A DNA stretch of 64,000 nucleotides, taken from assembly GCF_007833795.1 (NCBI RefSeq), contig NZ_CP032702.1, positions 2,852,001 through 2,916,000 on the forward strand, read 5' to 3'. Numbering within the stretch: position 1 is the first letter of the stretch; the number at the start of each line of letters is the position of its first letter. The translations under genes and the position numbers were made by a program. This DNA comes from Candidatus Pantoea soli (lineage in GTDB: Bacteria > Pseudomonadota > Gammaproteobacteria > Enterobacterales > Enterobacteriaceae). Under the pieces are notes generated by a model that searched no databases, was not told the DNA's origin, and worked only from the letters and a program-made list of their open reading frames with translations. Positions 9,795 through 19,926 of this stretch are shown piece after piece.

Positions 9795-12700
9795 ATGGAT
9801 ATTGAACAGATTTTTGAAAAACCATTAAAACGTAACATTAATGGCGTCGTAAAAGCCGAACAGACAGATGATGCCAGCGCGTGGATAGAGCTTGATGAAT
9901 ACGTTATTACCCGCGAGTTAGAAGGCCACCTGCGCCACTTCTTCGAATCATATGTTCCGGCAACAGGCCCGGAGCGTATTCGAATGGAGAATAAAATTGG
10001 CGTATGGGTTTCAGGCTTCTTCGGCTCCGGTAAGTCACACTTTATCAAGATTCTTTCGTATTTGCTGTCTAACAGAAAAGTCAACCACGATGGCTCAGAA
10101 CGCGATGCCTACTCCTTCTTCGCAGACAAAATCAAAGATGCGCTGTTTCTGGCTGATATCAATAAAGCAGTGCATCACCCTACCGAAGTCATCCTGTTCA
10201 ATATCGATTCCCGCGCCAATGTCGATGATAAAGAAGACGCCATCCTTAAAGTCTTCCTGAAAGTGTTTAACGAGCGCGTCGGTTATTGCGCAGACTTCCC
10301 GCATATTGCTCATCTTGAGCGCGAGCTGGATAAACGCGGTCAGTACAAAACGTTTAAAGAAGCTTTTCTAAAGATCAACGGCTCGAGCTGGGAAGATGAG
10401 CGCGACTCTTACTACTTCATAAGCGATGAGATGGCTGAGGCCTTAAGTCAGGCAACCGGACAAAGTATTGATGCCTCACGCCAGTGGGTTGAACAGCTGG
10501 ATAAAAATTTCCCGCTGGATATCAATAATTTTTGCCAGTGGGTAAAAGAGTGGCTGGATGAGAACGGTAAAAACCTTCTCTTTATGGTGGATGAAGTCGG
10601 CCAGTTCATCGGTAAAAACACACAGATGATGCTTAAGTTGCAGACCATTACCGAAAACCTCGGTGTGATCTGCGGCGGGCGCGCGTGGGTGATTGTTACC
10701 TCGCAGGCAGATATCAATGCAGCCATTGGCGGTATGAGCAGTCGCGACGGGCAAGATTTCTCTAAAATTCAGGGCCGTTTCTCCACACGTTTGCAGCTTT
10801 CCAGTTCCAACACCTCGGAAGTTATCCAGAAACGTTTGCTGGTAAAAACCGATGCGGCAAAAGCTGCGCTGGCGAAAGTGTGGCAGGAGAAAGGCGATAT
10901 TTTGCGTAACCAGCTGGCGTTTGATCCAACGACAACAGCTTCGCTGCGCCCGTATACCAGTGAAGAAGAGTTTATTGATAACTACCCGTTTGTCCCGTGG
11001 CATTACCAGATTCTGCAAAAAGTATTTGAGTCCATCCGCACCAAAGGTGCTGCCGGCAAACAGTTAGCAATGGGTGAACGTTCGCAACTGGAAGCTTTCC
11101 AGACTGCAGCCCAGCAAATTTCCATACAAGGTCTCGACTCCCTAGTGCCGTTCTGGCGCTTCTACGCAGCCATTGAAAGTTTCCTGGAACCGGCGGTAAG
11201 CCGGACCATTACCCAGGCCTGTCAAAATGGCGTGCTTGACGAGTTTGATGGTAACCTGCTGAAAACGTTGTTCCTGATCCGTTATGTCGATGTGCTGAAA
11301 AGTACTCTCGATAACCTGGTTACGCTCTCAATTGATAAGATTGATACCGACAAGGTTGAGCTGCGCCGTCGCGTTGAGAATAGCCTGAATAAGCTGGAAC
11401 GGGAGATGTTGATTGCCCGTGTGGAAGATAAATATGTCTTCCTGACCAACGAAGAGAAAGAGATTGAAAACGAAATCCGCAACGTTGAAGTGGATTTTTC
11501 AGCGATCAATAAAAAGCTCGCATCAATCATCTTTGATGACATTCTGAAGAATAAGCGCTACCGCTACCCGGAAAACAGGCAAGACTTCGATATTAGCCGT
11601 TTCCTCAACGGTCACCCGCTAGACGGCGCAATGCTTAACGATCTGGTGGTGAAGATTATTACACCTAAAGATCCTACGTATGATTTTTACAGCAGTGATG
11701 CAGCCTGCCGCCCGTATACCGCAGAAGGAAATGGTTGTGTATTGATTCGTCTGCCTGAAGATTCCCGCGTCTGGACTGACATCGATCTCGTTGTGCAGAC
11801 GGAGAAATTCCTCAAAGACAATGCGGGTCAACGTCCTGAGCAAGCCAGCCTGCTGTCTGAGAAAGCACGCGAAAATAACGCGCGTGAAAAAATGTTACGT
11901 GTACAGATAGAGTCCCTGCTGGCTGAGGCGGAACTGTGGGCGATTGGTGAACGCTTACCGAAAAAATCCTCCACGCCAAACAGTATTGTGGATGAAGCTT
12001 ACCGGTATGTGATTGAAAACACGTTCGGCAAGTTGAAAATGCTGCACCCCTTTAACGGCGATATTAACCGTGAGATCCATGCCTTTCTGACGGTGGAAAA
12101 TGATACGGAGCTGAATCTGGGCGAGATGGAAGAATCCAATCGCGACGCCCTGCGCGAAGTGGAAAACTGGATCAGTATGGGTATTGATTACCACAAGCCG
12201 GTTTACCTGCGTGATGTGCTCAACCATTTTGCGCGTCGCCCTTATGGCTGGCCAGAAGATGAAGTTAAACTGCTGGTGGCCCGACTGGCGCAAAAACGCA
12301 AAATCAGCTTCAGCCAGCAGAATAACAATCTCGAATTAAAACAGGCGTGGGATCTCTTTAATAACAGCCGCCGCCATAGCGAGCTACGTCTGCATAAAAT
12401 TCGCCGCCACGATGAAGCGCAGATCCTCAAAGCCGCCAAAATCATGGCGGACGTGGCCCAACAGCCGTTTAATGAACGTGAAGAACCGGCGCTGGTTGAA
12501 CATATTCGTTCTGTGCTAGGTGCATGGAAACAAGAGCTGGATGTTTTCAAAGCCAAAGCCGAAGGGGGCAACAACCCAGGCAAACAGGAGATTGATGAAG
12601 GCCTGCGTCTGCTCAACTCGATACTGAATGAGAAAGAAGACTTCGCGCTGGTTGAAAAGGTCACGACCCAGGCTGATGCACTATTGGATTTCAGTGAAGA

Positions 12701-13436
12701 TCGTGAAGACCTAGTCGACTTCTACCGCAAGCAGTTTAACACCTGGCAGAAGCTGGGAGCCGCATTACAGGGCAGCTTTAAATCCAACCGTAGCGCGCTG
12801 GAAAAAGATGCTGATGCGTTAAAAGCACTCACTGAGCTGGAAAGCATCTGGCAGATGCCAGAGCCCTATAAACATCTGAACCGTATTACGCCGCTTATTG
12901 AGCAGGTGCAGCGTGTTAACCAACAGCTTGTTGAACAGCACCGCATGCATGCATTAGAGCGTATCGATACGCGTATTGAAGAAACCCGCCAGCGGTTGCT
13001 TGAAGCGCATGCCACTGCGGAGCTGCAAAACCGCGTTCTGTTGCCGATGCAAAAAGCGCGTAAGCGTGCAGAAGAGAATCACTCCATTCCTGAAATCCTT
13101 GCCGAACAGCATGAAACTATTGCGTTACAAACGGAAGCGGACAAACAGGTCAACCAGTGGATCGATGAGCTACGCAAAAAACAGCAAGCACAGCTGCGCG
13201 CGGCAAATGAGGCGAAACATGCAGCTGAACCGCAGCAACCCTATACCGCTGAGAAACCAGCCGCTATCCAGCCGGTGCCGAAGAAAACTCACCTGGTAAA
13301 TGTATCGGGTGAAATGCGCAAAGCGACGGGTAGCGAGGTGCTGGAAACGGCCGAACAGGTCGAAAAAGCCCTGGAAACGCTGCGTAAAACGCTGCTGGCA
13401 ACCATTGAAGCTGGCGATCGTATTCGCCTTCAGTAA
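9795..13436 (+). CDS. brxC: BREX P-loop ATPase BrxC (DUF499-like)
   Basis: Large AAA+-type ATPase essential for BREX defence and methylation, thought to act in a complex with PglX, PglZ and BrxB. 1213 residues. Walker A GFFGSGKS is at 74-81 (Lys80), with a Walker B LLFMVDEV near residues 260-267. Long charged helical stretches fill the C-terminal third (for example ERIDTRIEETRQRLLEAHA), suggesting coiled coil. Length and layout are those of type I BrxC/PglY-class proteins. It is spaced 10 nt after brxB and 44 nt before pglX. Confidence 0.95.
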   Translation: MDIEQIFEKPLKRNINGVVKAEQTDDASAWIELDEYVITRELEGHLRHFFESYVPATGPERIRMENKIGVWVSGFFGSGKSHFIKILSYLLSNRKVNHDGSERDAYSFFADKIKDALFLADINKAVHHPTEVILFNIDSRANVDDKEDAILKVFLKVFNERVGYCADFPHIAHLERELDKRGQYKTFKEAFLKINGSSWEDERDSYYFISDEMAEALSQATGQSIDASRQWVEQLDKNFPLDINNFCQWVKEWLDENGKNLLFMVDEVGQFIGKNTQMMLKLQTITENLGVICGGRAWVIVTSQADINAAIGGMSSRDGQDFSKIQGRFSTRLQLSSSNTSEVIQKRLLVKTDAAKAALAKVWQEKGDILRNQLAFDPTTTASLRPYTSEEEFIDNYPFVPWHYQILQKVFESIRTKGAAGKQLAMGERSQLEAFQTAAQQISIQGLDSLVPFWRFYAAIESFLEPAVSRTITQACQNGVLDEFDGNLLKTLFLIRYVDVLKSTLDNLVTLSIDKIDTDKVELRRRVENSLNKLEREMLIARVEDKYVFLTNEEKEIENEIRNVEVDFSAINKKLASIIFDDILKNKRYRYPENRQDFDISRFLNGHPLDGAMLNDLVVKIITPKDPTYDFYSSDAACRPYTAEGNGCVLIRLPEDSRVWTDIDLVVQTEKFLKDNAGQRPEQASLLSEKARENNAREKMLRVQIESLLAEAELWAIGERLPKKSSTPNSIVDEAYRYVIENTFGKLKMLHPFNGDINREIHAFLTVENDTELNLGEMEESNRDALREVENWISMGIDYHKPVYLRDVLNHFARRPYGWPEDEVKLLVARLAQKRKISFSQQNNNLELKQAWDLFNNSRRHSELRLHKIRRHDEAQILKAAKIMADVAQQPFNEREEPALVEHIRSVLGAWKQELDVFKAKAEGGNNPGKQEIDEGLRLLNSILNEKEDFALVEKVTTQADALLDFSEDREDLVDFYRKQFNTWQKLGAALQGSFKSNRSALEKDADALKALTELESIWQMPEPYKHLNRITPLIEQVQRVNQQLVEQHRMHALERIDTRIEETRQRLLEAHATAELQNRVLLPMQKARKRAEENHSIPEILAEQHETIALQTEADKQVNQWIDELRKKQQAQLRAANEAKHAAEPQQPYTAEKPAAIQPVPKKTHLVNVSGEMRKATGSEVLETAEQVEKALETLRKTLLATIEAGDRIRLQ

Positions 13437-13480
13437 ACCCATTTCAGGGCAGCGTCCTGCTGCCCTTTGCAGGATTTTCT

Positions 13481-16400
13481 ATGAACACCAATAACATCAA
13501 AAAATATGCCCCGAAGGCACGTAATCAATTCCGTGATGCGGTGATCGATAAGCTCACGACGCTGGGTATCACCATAGATAAAAAAGGTCACTTACAGGTT
13601 GTTGATGCTGAAATCATTGGCGAGACGGTGCGTTACGGGCAGTTTGACTATCACAAATCATCCCTCCCCCGCCGTGAAAAACTGGCGAAATGCGCACGCG
13701 AACAGGGTTTTGATGTGCTGGTCGAGCGCAGCGCCTATACCTGGTTTAACCGCCTGTGCGCAATCCGTTATATGGAACGGCACGGCTATCTCGATCACGG
13801 TTTCCACGTATTATCCCACCCTGATAACCCAACGGGTTTTGAGGTGCTGGATCATGTGCCGGAAGTGGCCGAAAGCCTGGGGCTCGACAAAGCACGTCTG
13901 GTAGAGATGAAACTTTCCGGTAATCAGGATGAGGACCTTTATCGCGAGCTACTGCTGGGCCAGTGCCATGCGCTGCATCGCGCCATGCCGTTTTTGTTTG
14001 AGGCAGTTGACGATGAAGCTGAACTGCTGCTGCCGGATAACCTGACCCGTACCGACTCTATCTTGCGTAATCTGGTGGACGATATCCCGCCAGAAGACTG
14101 GGATCAGGTCGAAGTGATCGGCTGGCTGTATCAGTTCTATATCTCCGAGAAAAAAGATGCGGTTATCGGCAAGGTGGTAAAAAGCGAAGATATCCCTGCC
14201 GCCACCCAGCTGTTTACGCCGAACTGGATCGTGCAGTATCTGGTGCAGAACTCTGTCGGTCGCCAGTGGTTACAGACCTACCCGGATTCGCCGCTGAAAA
14301 GCAAAATGGCTTACTATATTGAGCCTGCGGAACAAACGCCGGAAGTTCTGGCGCAGCTGGCAACGATTACCCCGTCCAGTATTGAACCGGAAAGCATCAA
14401 AGTAATCGACCCGGCCTGCGGCTCCGGACATATTCTTATTGAAGCCTACAATGTGCTGAAAAATATTTATGAAGAGCGCGGTTACCGTGGGCGTGATATT
14501 CCGCAGCTGATCCTGGAAAATAATATCTTCGGCCTTGATATCGACGATCGCGCCGCCCAGCTTTCCGGCTTTGCCTTAATGATGATGGCGCGTCAGGATG
14601 ACCGCCGGATATTCTCTCGCGAGGTAAGACTGAATATTCTCTCCCTGCAGGAGAGCCTGCATCTGGATATCGCTAAACTGTGGCAGCAGCTGAACTTTCA
14701 TCAGCAAAGCCAGACCGGCACTATCGGCGATATGTTTGCCGACAATACCGAGCTGGCGCATACAGACAGCCCGGAATATCAGCTGCTGATGCGCACACTG
14801 AAATTATTTGTCCATGCCAAAACGCTGGGGTCGCTTATTCAGGTGCCGCATGAGGAAGAAGCAGAACTGAAAACCTTTTTGGATGCTCTCTATCGACTGG
14901 AGCAGGAAGGCGATATTCAGCAAAGGGCAGCGGCGAAGGCATTTATTCCGTATATTCAGCAAGCGTGGATACTGGCACAACGCTATGATGCGGTAGTGGC
15001 GAACCCGCCGTATATGGGTAGTAAGGGAATGAACAGCGAACTAAAAGATTTCGCCAGAAACAATTTCCCGAATAGTAAATCTGATTTGTTTGCGATGTTT
15101 ATTGAGCGTGGTTTCCTATGGTTAAAAAAAGCTGGTTTCAACTCAATGGTGACAATGCATTCATGGATGTTCCTTTCCAGTTTTGAAAACATGCGTGCAA
15201 ATATTCTTGATAATTACACTATTGAGACGATGGTACATATGAGCAATGGCGTGATGAAAATTGCCTTTGGAACAAACGCGACAGTTTTTCGAAAAAATTA
15301 TATTCCAGCTTATAATGGGTCGTTTTCATATATTGAAAACGATGACATAAATGAAAAAGGATTCCCAAAATCATTCCCAATAAAAAATGATCGCTTGAAA
15401 AGTTCAAACACAATTGAGCTCAAAAAAATACCTGGAAATCCAATAGCTTATTGGATTAAAGACTCATTCAAAAACATGTTCTTAAATGGCAAGCCTTTTG
15501 GTAAAATTGCTCAAGCAAAAAAAGGCTTATCAACAGGAAATAATGATTTATTTCTAAGAAACTGGTATGAAGTATCTTACAGCAAAATAAACACTGAAAA
15601 GAAAAAAAACATATCCAGTCAAAAAAAATGGTATCCACTTACTAAAGGTGGAGAGTTTCGTCGTTGGTTTGGGAATAAAATAAATATTATCAATTGGGAA
15701 AATAATGGTGCAGATCTAAAAAATTATCCAGGTGCAGTTATAAGAAACCCTAACCACTACTTTCAGCCGGGGTTAACTTGGAATGACATTTCTTCCGGAA
15801 AATTCTCTATGAGGTATCATGATGAATATGGAATATTTGAAGGAAAGGGGCCTATGGCCTTTTCAAAAGACAACCTAATACTACTTGCCTATATGAACTC
15901 TAAGGTCGCTCAGTCATTCCTGTCATTTTTATGCCCCACAATGAATTTTAACATCGGAGATATCTCACGAATACCTTTCATCTCGCTGCAAAAAAGCAAA
16001 GAAGAAGAAATAAAAAATAACACAAAAGAAATATTAGATATATATAAAAAAGACTGGGACTCGCATGAGCTATCTTGGGATTATAAAGGCCACATCGTTT
16101 GTCATAAAACACAATGCCCATCGATGAAAAATGAATACTTGGCTTGGAGAGACCAAGCTGACAAAATAATGAAAAAATGTATTTATCTAGAGGAAGAAAA
16201 CAATTACTTATTTGTTGAACAATATTCATTACAAGAAGAAATTGGTGTTTCTATAGATAAGAGTGATATTACACTTCTATCCAATCCTTATTATAGATAC
16301 GGCGAAAACCTTAATGATGCCGAATTAAATTCCCGCTTAGTTTCGGATAATACTGTTGAGATTATTTCTTACTCCATCGGCTGCATGATGGGTCGCTACT

Positions 16401-17122
16401 CCCTCGATCGCGAAGGCCTGATCTATGCTCACGAAGGCAACCAAGGCTTTGCCGATCTTGTCGCCGAAGGTGCATACAAAACCTTCCCCGCTGATGACGA
16501 TGGTATACTGCCGCTAATGGATGATGCCTGGTTTGACGACGATGTGACCTCCCGCGTTAAAGAGTTTGTCCTTACCGTTTGGGGCGAAGAACACCTGCAG
16601 GAAAACCTCGAATTTATTGCCGAAAGCCTCTGTTTGTATGCCATCAGCCCCAAAAAAGGCGAATCTGCATTGGATACCATTCGTCGTTACCTTTCCACAC
16701 AGTTCTGGAAAGATCATCTGAAGATGTATAAAAAACGCCCGATCTATTGGCTGTTTAGCTCCGGTAAAGAAAAAGCGTTTGAGTGCCTGGTCTATCTGCA
16801 TCGTTATAATGACGCGACGCTGGCGAGAATGCGTACCGAGTACGTAGTGCCACTTCTGGCGCGTTATCAGGCGAATATCGATCGTCTGAATGAGCAGATC
16901 GACACATCTTCCGGTGGCGAAGCGACGCGGCTGAAGCGCGAACGCGATAGCTTAAACAAGAAGTTTAACGAACTGCGAAGCTTCGATGACCGCTTACGCC
17001 ACTACGCTGATATGCGCATCACCCTCGATCTGGATGATGGCGTAAAGGTTAACTACGGCAAATTTGGCGATCTGTTAGCCGATGTCAAAGCTATTACCGG
17101 TAACGCACCTGAAATTATCTAA
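13481..17122 (+). CDS. pglX: BREX adenine-specific DNA methyltransferase PglX
   Basis: Methylates the N6 of adenine in a short asymmetric motif, marking host DNA and setting BREX specificity. 1213 residues. SAM motif I DPACGSG starts at Asp310 and catalytic motif IV NPPY at Asn508, the order expected of a gamma-class N6-adenine enzyme. The ribosome-binding site is AGGA, 6-7 nt before ATG. Codons from about 15020 to 16370 (residues about 515-965) are far more AT-rich than either side, covering the region where target-recognition domains lie. This suggests exchange of the specificity segment. The target motif cannot be read from sequence. Confidence 0.96.
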   Translation: MNTNNIKKYAPKARNQFRDAVIDKLTTLGITIDKKGHLQVVDAEIIGETVRYGQFDYHKSSLPRREKLAKCAREQGFDVLVERSAYTWFNRLCAIRYMERHGYLDHGFHVLSHPDNPTGFEVLDHVPEVAESLGLDKARLVEMKLSGNQDEDLYRELLLGQCHALHRAMPFLFEAVDDEAELLLPDNLTRTDSILRNLVDDIPPEDWDQVEVIGWLYQFYISEKKDAVIGKVVKSEDIPAATQLFTPNWIVQYLVQNSVGRQWLQTYPDSPLKSKMAYYIEPAEQTPEVLAQLATITPSSIEPESIKVIDPACGSGHILIEAYNVLKNIYEERGYRGRDIPQLILENNIFGLDIDDRAAQLSGFALMMMARQDDRRIFSREVRLNILSLQESLHLDIAKLWQQLNFHQQSQTGTIGDMFADNTELAHTDSPEYQLLMRTLKLFVHAKTLGSLIQVPHEEEAELKTFLDALYRLEQEGDIQQRAAAKAFIPYIQQAWILAQRYDAVVANPPYMGSKGMNSELKDFARNNFPNSKSDLFAMFIERGFLWLKKAGFNSMVTMHSWMFLSSFENMRANILDNYTIETMVHMSNGVMKIAFGTNATVFRKNYIPAYNGSFSYIENDDINEKGFPKSFPIKNDRLKSSNTIELKKIPGNPIAYWIKDSFKNMFLNGKPFGKIAQAKKGLSTGNNDLFLRNWYEVSYSKINTEKKKNISSQKKWYPLTKGGEFRRWFGNKINIINWENNGADLKNYPGAVIRNPNHYFQPGLTWNDISSGKFSMRYHDEYGIFEGKGPMAFSKDNLILLAYMNSKVAQSFLSFLCPTMNFNIGDISRIPFISLQKSKEEEIKNNTKEILDIYKKDWDSHELSWDYKGHIVCHKTQCPSMKNEYLAWRDQADKIMKKCIYLEEENNYLFVEQYSLQEEIGVSIDKSDITLLSNPYYRYGENLNDAELNSRLVSDNTVEIISYSIGCMMGRYSLDREGLIYAHEGNQGFADLVAEGAYKTFPADDDGILPLMDDAWFDDDVTSRVKEFVLTVWGEEHLQENLEFIAESLCLYAISPKKGESALDTIRRYLSTQFWKDHLKMYKKRPIYWLFSSGKEKAFECLVYLHRYNDATLARMRTEYVVPLLARYQANIDRLNEQIDTSSGGEATRLKRERDSLNKKFNELRSFDDRLRHYADMRITLDLDDGVKVNYGKFGDLLADVKAITGNAPEII

Positions 17123-17130
17123 TCTCCCTT

Positions 17131-17157
17131 GCACCATCGGTATACCACCGGTGGTGC
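17131..17157 (+). terminator. hairpin after pglX
   Basis: GCACCATCGG / CCGGTGGTGC, a 10-bp stem with one wobble pair and a 7-nt loop, followed by TTTACTTATT. It begins 8 nt after the pglX stop. A weak intrinsic terminator or an mRNA-stabilising hairpin dividing the BREX genes into two units. Confidence 0.55.
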
Positions 17158-17249
17158 TTTACTTATTCATCTCAACCCTGGCAGCAGATCATGATAAAAT
17201 GCTGATGCGTGATGTCATGAAAGACAAACCCAACGCTCATATATAAAGT

Positions 17250-17280
17250 CAGAACTCGTACGCATCGTAGTTCTGTTTTT
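17250..17280 (+). terminator. second hairpin before pglZ
   Basis: CAGAACT (17250-17256) pairs with AGTTCTG (17269-17275), followed by TTTTT (17276-17280). It lies only about 33 nt before the pglZ start, so it may terminate or attenuate transcription entering pglZ. Confidence 0.55.
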
Positions 17281-17312
17281 CTACACTGGATTCACTGTAA
17301 CAACATGGGATT

Positions 17313-19916
17313 GTGACCTTGCAAAATCAGGAACTTATTGCCGGAATTAAAGCAAAATTCACCGACTATCGCATCGTTTTCTGGCACGATCCTGACCAAC
17401 GTTTTGTTGAAGAGCTTGATCAACTGGCGCTTGAAAACGTCACTCTGCTCAATATAAGCAACGCCTCGCAGCTGGCAACTAAAAAACGTATTGAAATTGA
17501 CGAACCTGAGCAGCAGTTCCTGCTGTGGTTCCCGCATGATGTACCATCTCCGGAGCTTGACTGGCTGCGTGATATCCGACTTTACAGCACGGAATTTCAT
17601 GCCGACTTTGCGGCGATTACGCTTAATGCATTAGGTATTCCGCAGCTTAGCCTGCGGGATCATATTCAACGTCGTAAATCATTTTTTAAAGGCAAACGCC
17701 CGCAGGCTCTGAAGCAGTGGATCACCGAACAGGAAACAGAAGATTCACTGGATAAAAAAATGCTGGCTGTCATTGCGGGAGCTAAATCCTTTAAAACAGA
17801 GGATATCCTGTTCAGCCTGATTAATCAGTATGTGAACCAGCAACAAGATGACGACAGTGAGCTGGAAAACACCCAGGCGATGCTCAAGCGCCACGATCTC
17901 GACAGTGTATTATGGAAAATAGCGCACGATGAGCTGGGTTATCAGACGGAACAACCGTCACTGGAAAACCTGATCCTGAAATTATTTTGCACCGACCTGT
18001 CTGCGCAGGCCGATCCGCAACAGCGCGAATGGCTGGAGAAAAATGTCCTGCTCACACCATCAGGCCGGGCCTCAGCATTAGCGTTTATGGTGAGCTGGCG
18101 CGCCGACCGTCGCTATAAAGCGGCCTACGATTACTGCGCCCGGTGGATACAAGAAGCACTACATCCCGAAGATCACTATCGTCAGAGCTCTCCCTACGTT
18201 CTGCATGAATGCGAAACCACAGAAAGTATTGAGCAGACGATTATCCGTGCGTTGGTTACCCAGTTACAGGAAGAGAGCACCACGCTGGATCGCGAAGCCT
18301 TTAAGAAATTACTTTCCGAGCGCCAGAGCAAATACTGGTGTCAGACGCGGCAGGAGTATTACGCCATCTACGATGCGCTGCGCCAGGCAGAGCGCCTGTT
18401 GCATTTACGTAATCGCTATATTGATGGTTTCCACTATCCGGATAGCGCAACCTTCTGGAAAGCCTATTGTGAAGAGCTGTTCCGCTTCGATCAGGCCTAT
18501 CGCCTGTTTAACGAATCTGCGCTGTTAGTACACAGTAAAGGCGCAATGATCCTTAAAAGCCTGGATGATTATATCGAAGCGCTCTATTCCAACTGGTATC
18601 TGGCGGAGCTGAGCCGCAGCTGGAATAAAGTGCTGGAAGCTGAAAAACGCATACAGGAGTGGCGCATTCCCGGCATTCCCCGGCAGCAGGACTTTTACAA
18701 AGAGGTTGTCAGACCGCAATTTAATAACCCGCAGATCAAGCGTGTCTTCGTGATCATTTCAGATGCGCTGCGTTATGAAGTTGCCGAAGAGCTAAGCAAC
18801 CAGATCAATAAAGAGAAGCGCTTTAGCGCGGAGTTGCGTTCCCAGACCGGCGTATTACCAAGCTATACCCAGTTAGGCATGGCGGCATTGCTGCCGCATG
18901 AGCAATTAAGTTACCAGAAAGGTAACAACGATATTGTTTATGCCGATGGCTTGTCGACTTCCGGCATACCCAACAGAGATACTATCCTGAAAAAATTTAA
19001 AGGGATGGGGGTAAAATCCGACGACCTGCTGAAATGGAAGAATCAGGAAGGCCGGGATATTATTCGTGATGCTGAGGTCGTCTACATCTGGCATAACACC
19101 ATCGATGCGATGGGAGACAGTGCATCAACGGAAGAGAAAACTTTCGAAGCGTGCCGTAGCGCAGTTGACGAATTAAAAGATCTGGTGACCCGCGTCATTA
19201 ACCGTCTCCATGCCACGCGTATTATTGTCACCGCCGATCATGGCTTTTTGTTCCAGCAACAACAGCTCTCCACGCAGGATAAAACGACTCTGGCTATCAA
19301 GCCGGAAAATACGATTAAAAACCACAAGCGTTTTATTATCGGCCATCAGCTCCCTGCCGACGATTTTTGCTGGAAAGGTAAACTGGCTGATACCGCTGGT
19401 GTTGCGGATGAGAGTGAATTCCTGTTGCCAAAAGGCGTGCAGCGTTTCCACTTTTCCGGCGGCGCGCGTTTTGTTCACGGTGGTGCCATGTTGCAGGAAG
19501 TCTGCGTCCCTGTGCTTCAGGTAAAAGCGTTGCAAAAAACAGCCGCAGAAAAACAACCGCAGCGTCGCCCGGTCGATATTGTTGCTTACCATCCCGTGAT
19601 CAAGCTGGTGAACAATATTGATAAAGTGAGCCTGCTTCAGACACATCCTGTTGGTGAATTTTACGAACCCCGAACGTTAAATATCTTTATCGTTGATGAA
19701 GCAAATAATGTCGTGTCGGGTAAAGAGAAAGTGAGCTTCGACAGTGATAACGACGCCATGGACAAACGAGTGCGCGATGTCACGTTAAAGCTAATCGGCG
19801 CGAACTTTAATCGGCGGAATCAGTACTGGCTGATGCTGGAAGATGCGCAAACCGAAACCGGTTATCAGAAGTACCCTGTCATTATCGATCTGGCGTTTCA
19901 GGATGATTTCTTTTAA
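17313..19916 (+). CDS. pglZ: BREX alkaline-phosphatase-fold protein PglZ
   Basis: Essential BREX component with a PglZ domain of the alkaline phosphatase superfamily; metal-dependent nuclease or phosphodiesterase activity has been reported for relatives. 867 residues. Metal-ligand signatures are visible: VFVIISDALRYEV with Asp484 and TADHGF with Asp642-His643. The start is GTG at 17313 (MTLQNQELIAGIKAKF when initiated), with GGGA just upstream; no ATG fits. It is separated from pglX by 190 nt containing two hairpins and followed by brxL after 10 nt, so pglZ-brxL may form its own transcript, as in other type I BREX loci. Confidence 0.95.
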   Translation: MTLQNQELIAGIKAKFTDYRIVFWHDPDQRFVEELDQLALENVTLLNISNASQLATKKRIEIDEPEQQFLLWFPHDVPSPELDWLRDIRLYSTEFHADFAAITLNALGIPQLSLRDHIQRRKSFFKGKRPQALKQWITEQETEDSLDKKMLAVIAGAKSFKTEDILFSLINQYVNQQQDDDSELENTQAMLKRHDLDSVLWKIAHDELGYQTEQPSLENLILKLFCTDLSAQADPQQREWLEKNVLLTPSGRASALAFMVSWRADRRYKAAYDYCARWIQEALHPEDHYRQSSPYVLHECETTESIEQTIIRALVTQLQEESTTLDREAFKKLLSERQSKYWCQTRQEYYAIYDALRQAERLLHLRNRYIDGFHYPDSATFWKAYCEELFRFDQAYRLFNESALLVHSKGAMILKSLDDYIEALYSNWYLAELSRSWNKVLEAEKRIQEWRIPGIPRQQDFYKEVVRPQFNNPQIKRVFVIISDALRYEVAEELSNQINKEKRFSAELRSQTGVLPSYTQLGMAALLPHEQLSYQKGNNDIVYADGLSTSGIPNRDTILKKFKGMGVKSDDLLKWKNQEGRDIIRDAEVVYIWHNTIDAMGDSASTEEKTFEACRSAVDELKDLVTRVINRLHATRIIVTADHGFLFQQQQLSTQDKTTLAIKPENTIKNHKRFIIGHQLPADDFCWKGKLADTAGVADESEFLLPKGVQRFHFSGGARFVHGGAMLQEVCVPVLQVKALQKTAAEKQPQRRPVDIVAYHPVIKLVNNIDKVSLLQTHPVGEFYEPRTLNIFIVDEANNVVSGKEKVSFDSDNDAMDKRVRDVTLKLIGANFNRRNQYWLMLEDAQTETGYQKYPVIIDLAFQDDFF

Positions 19917-19926
19917 GTGAGGCGAT

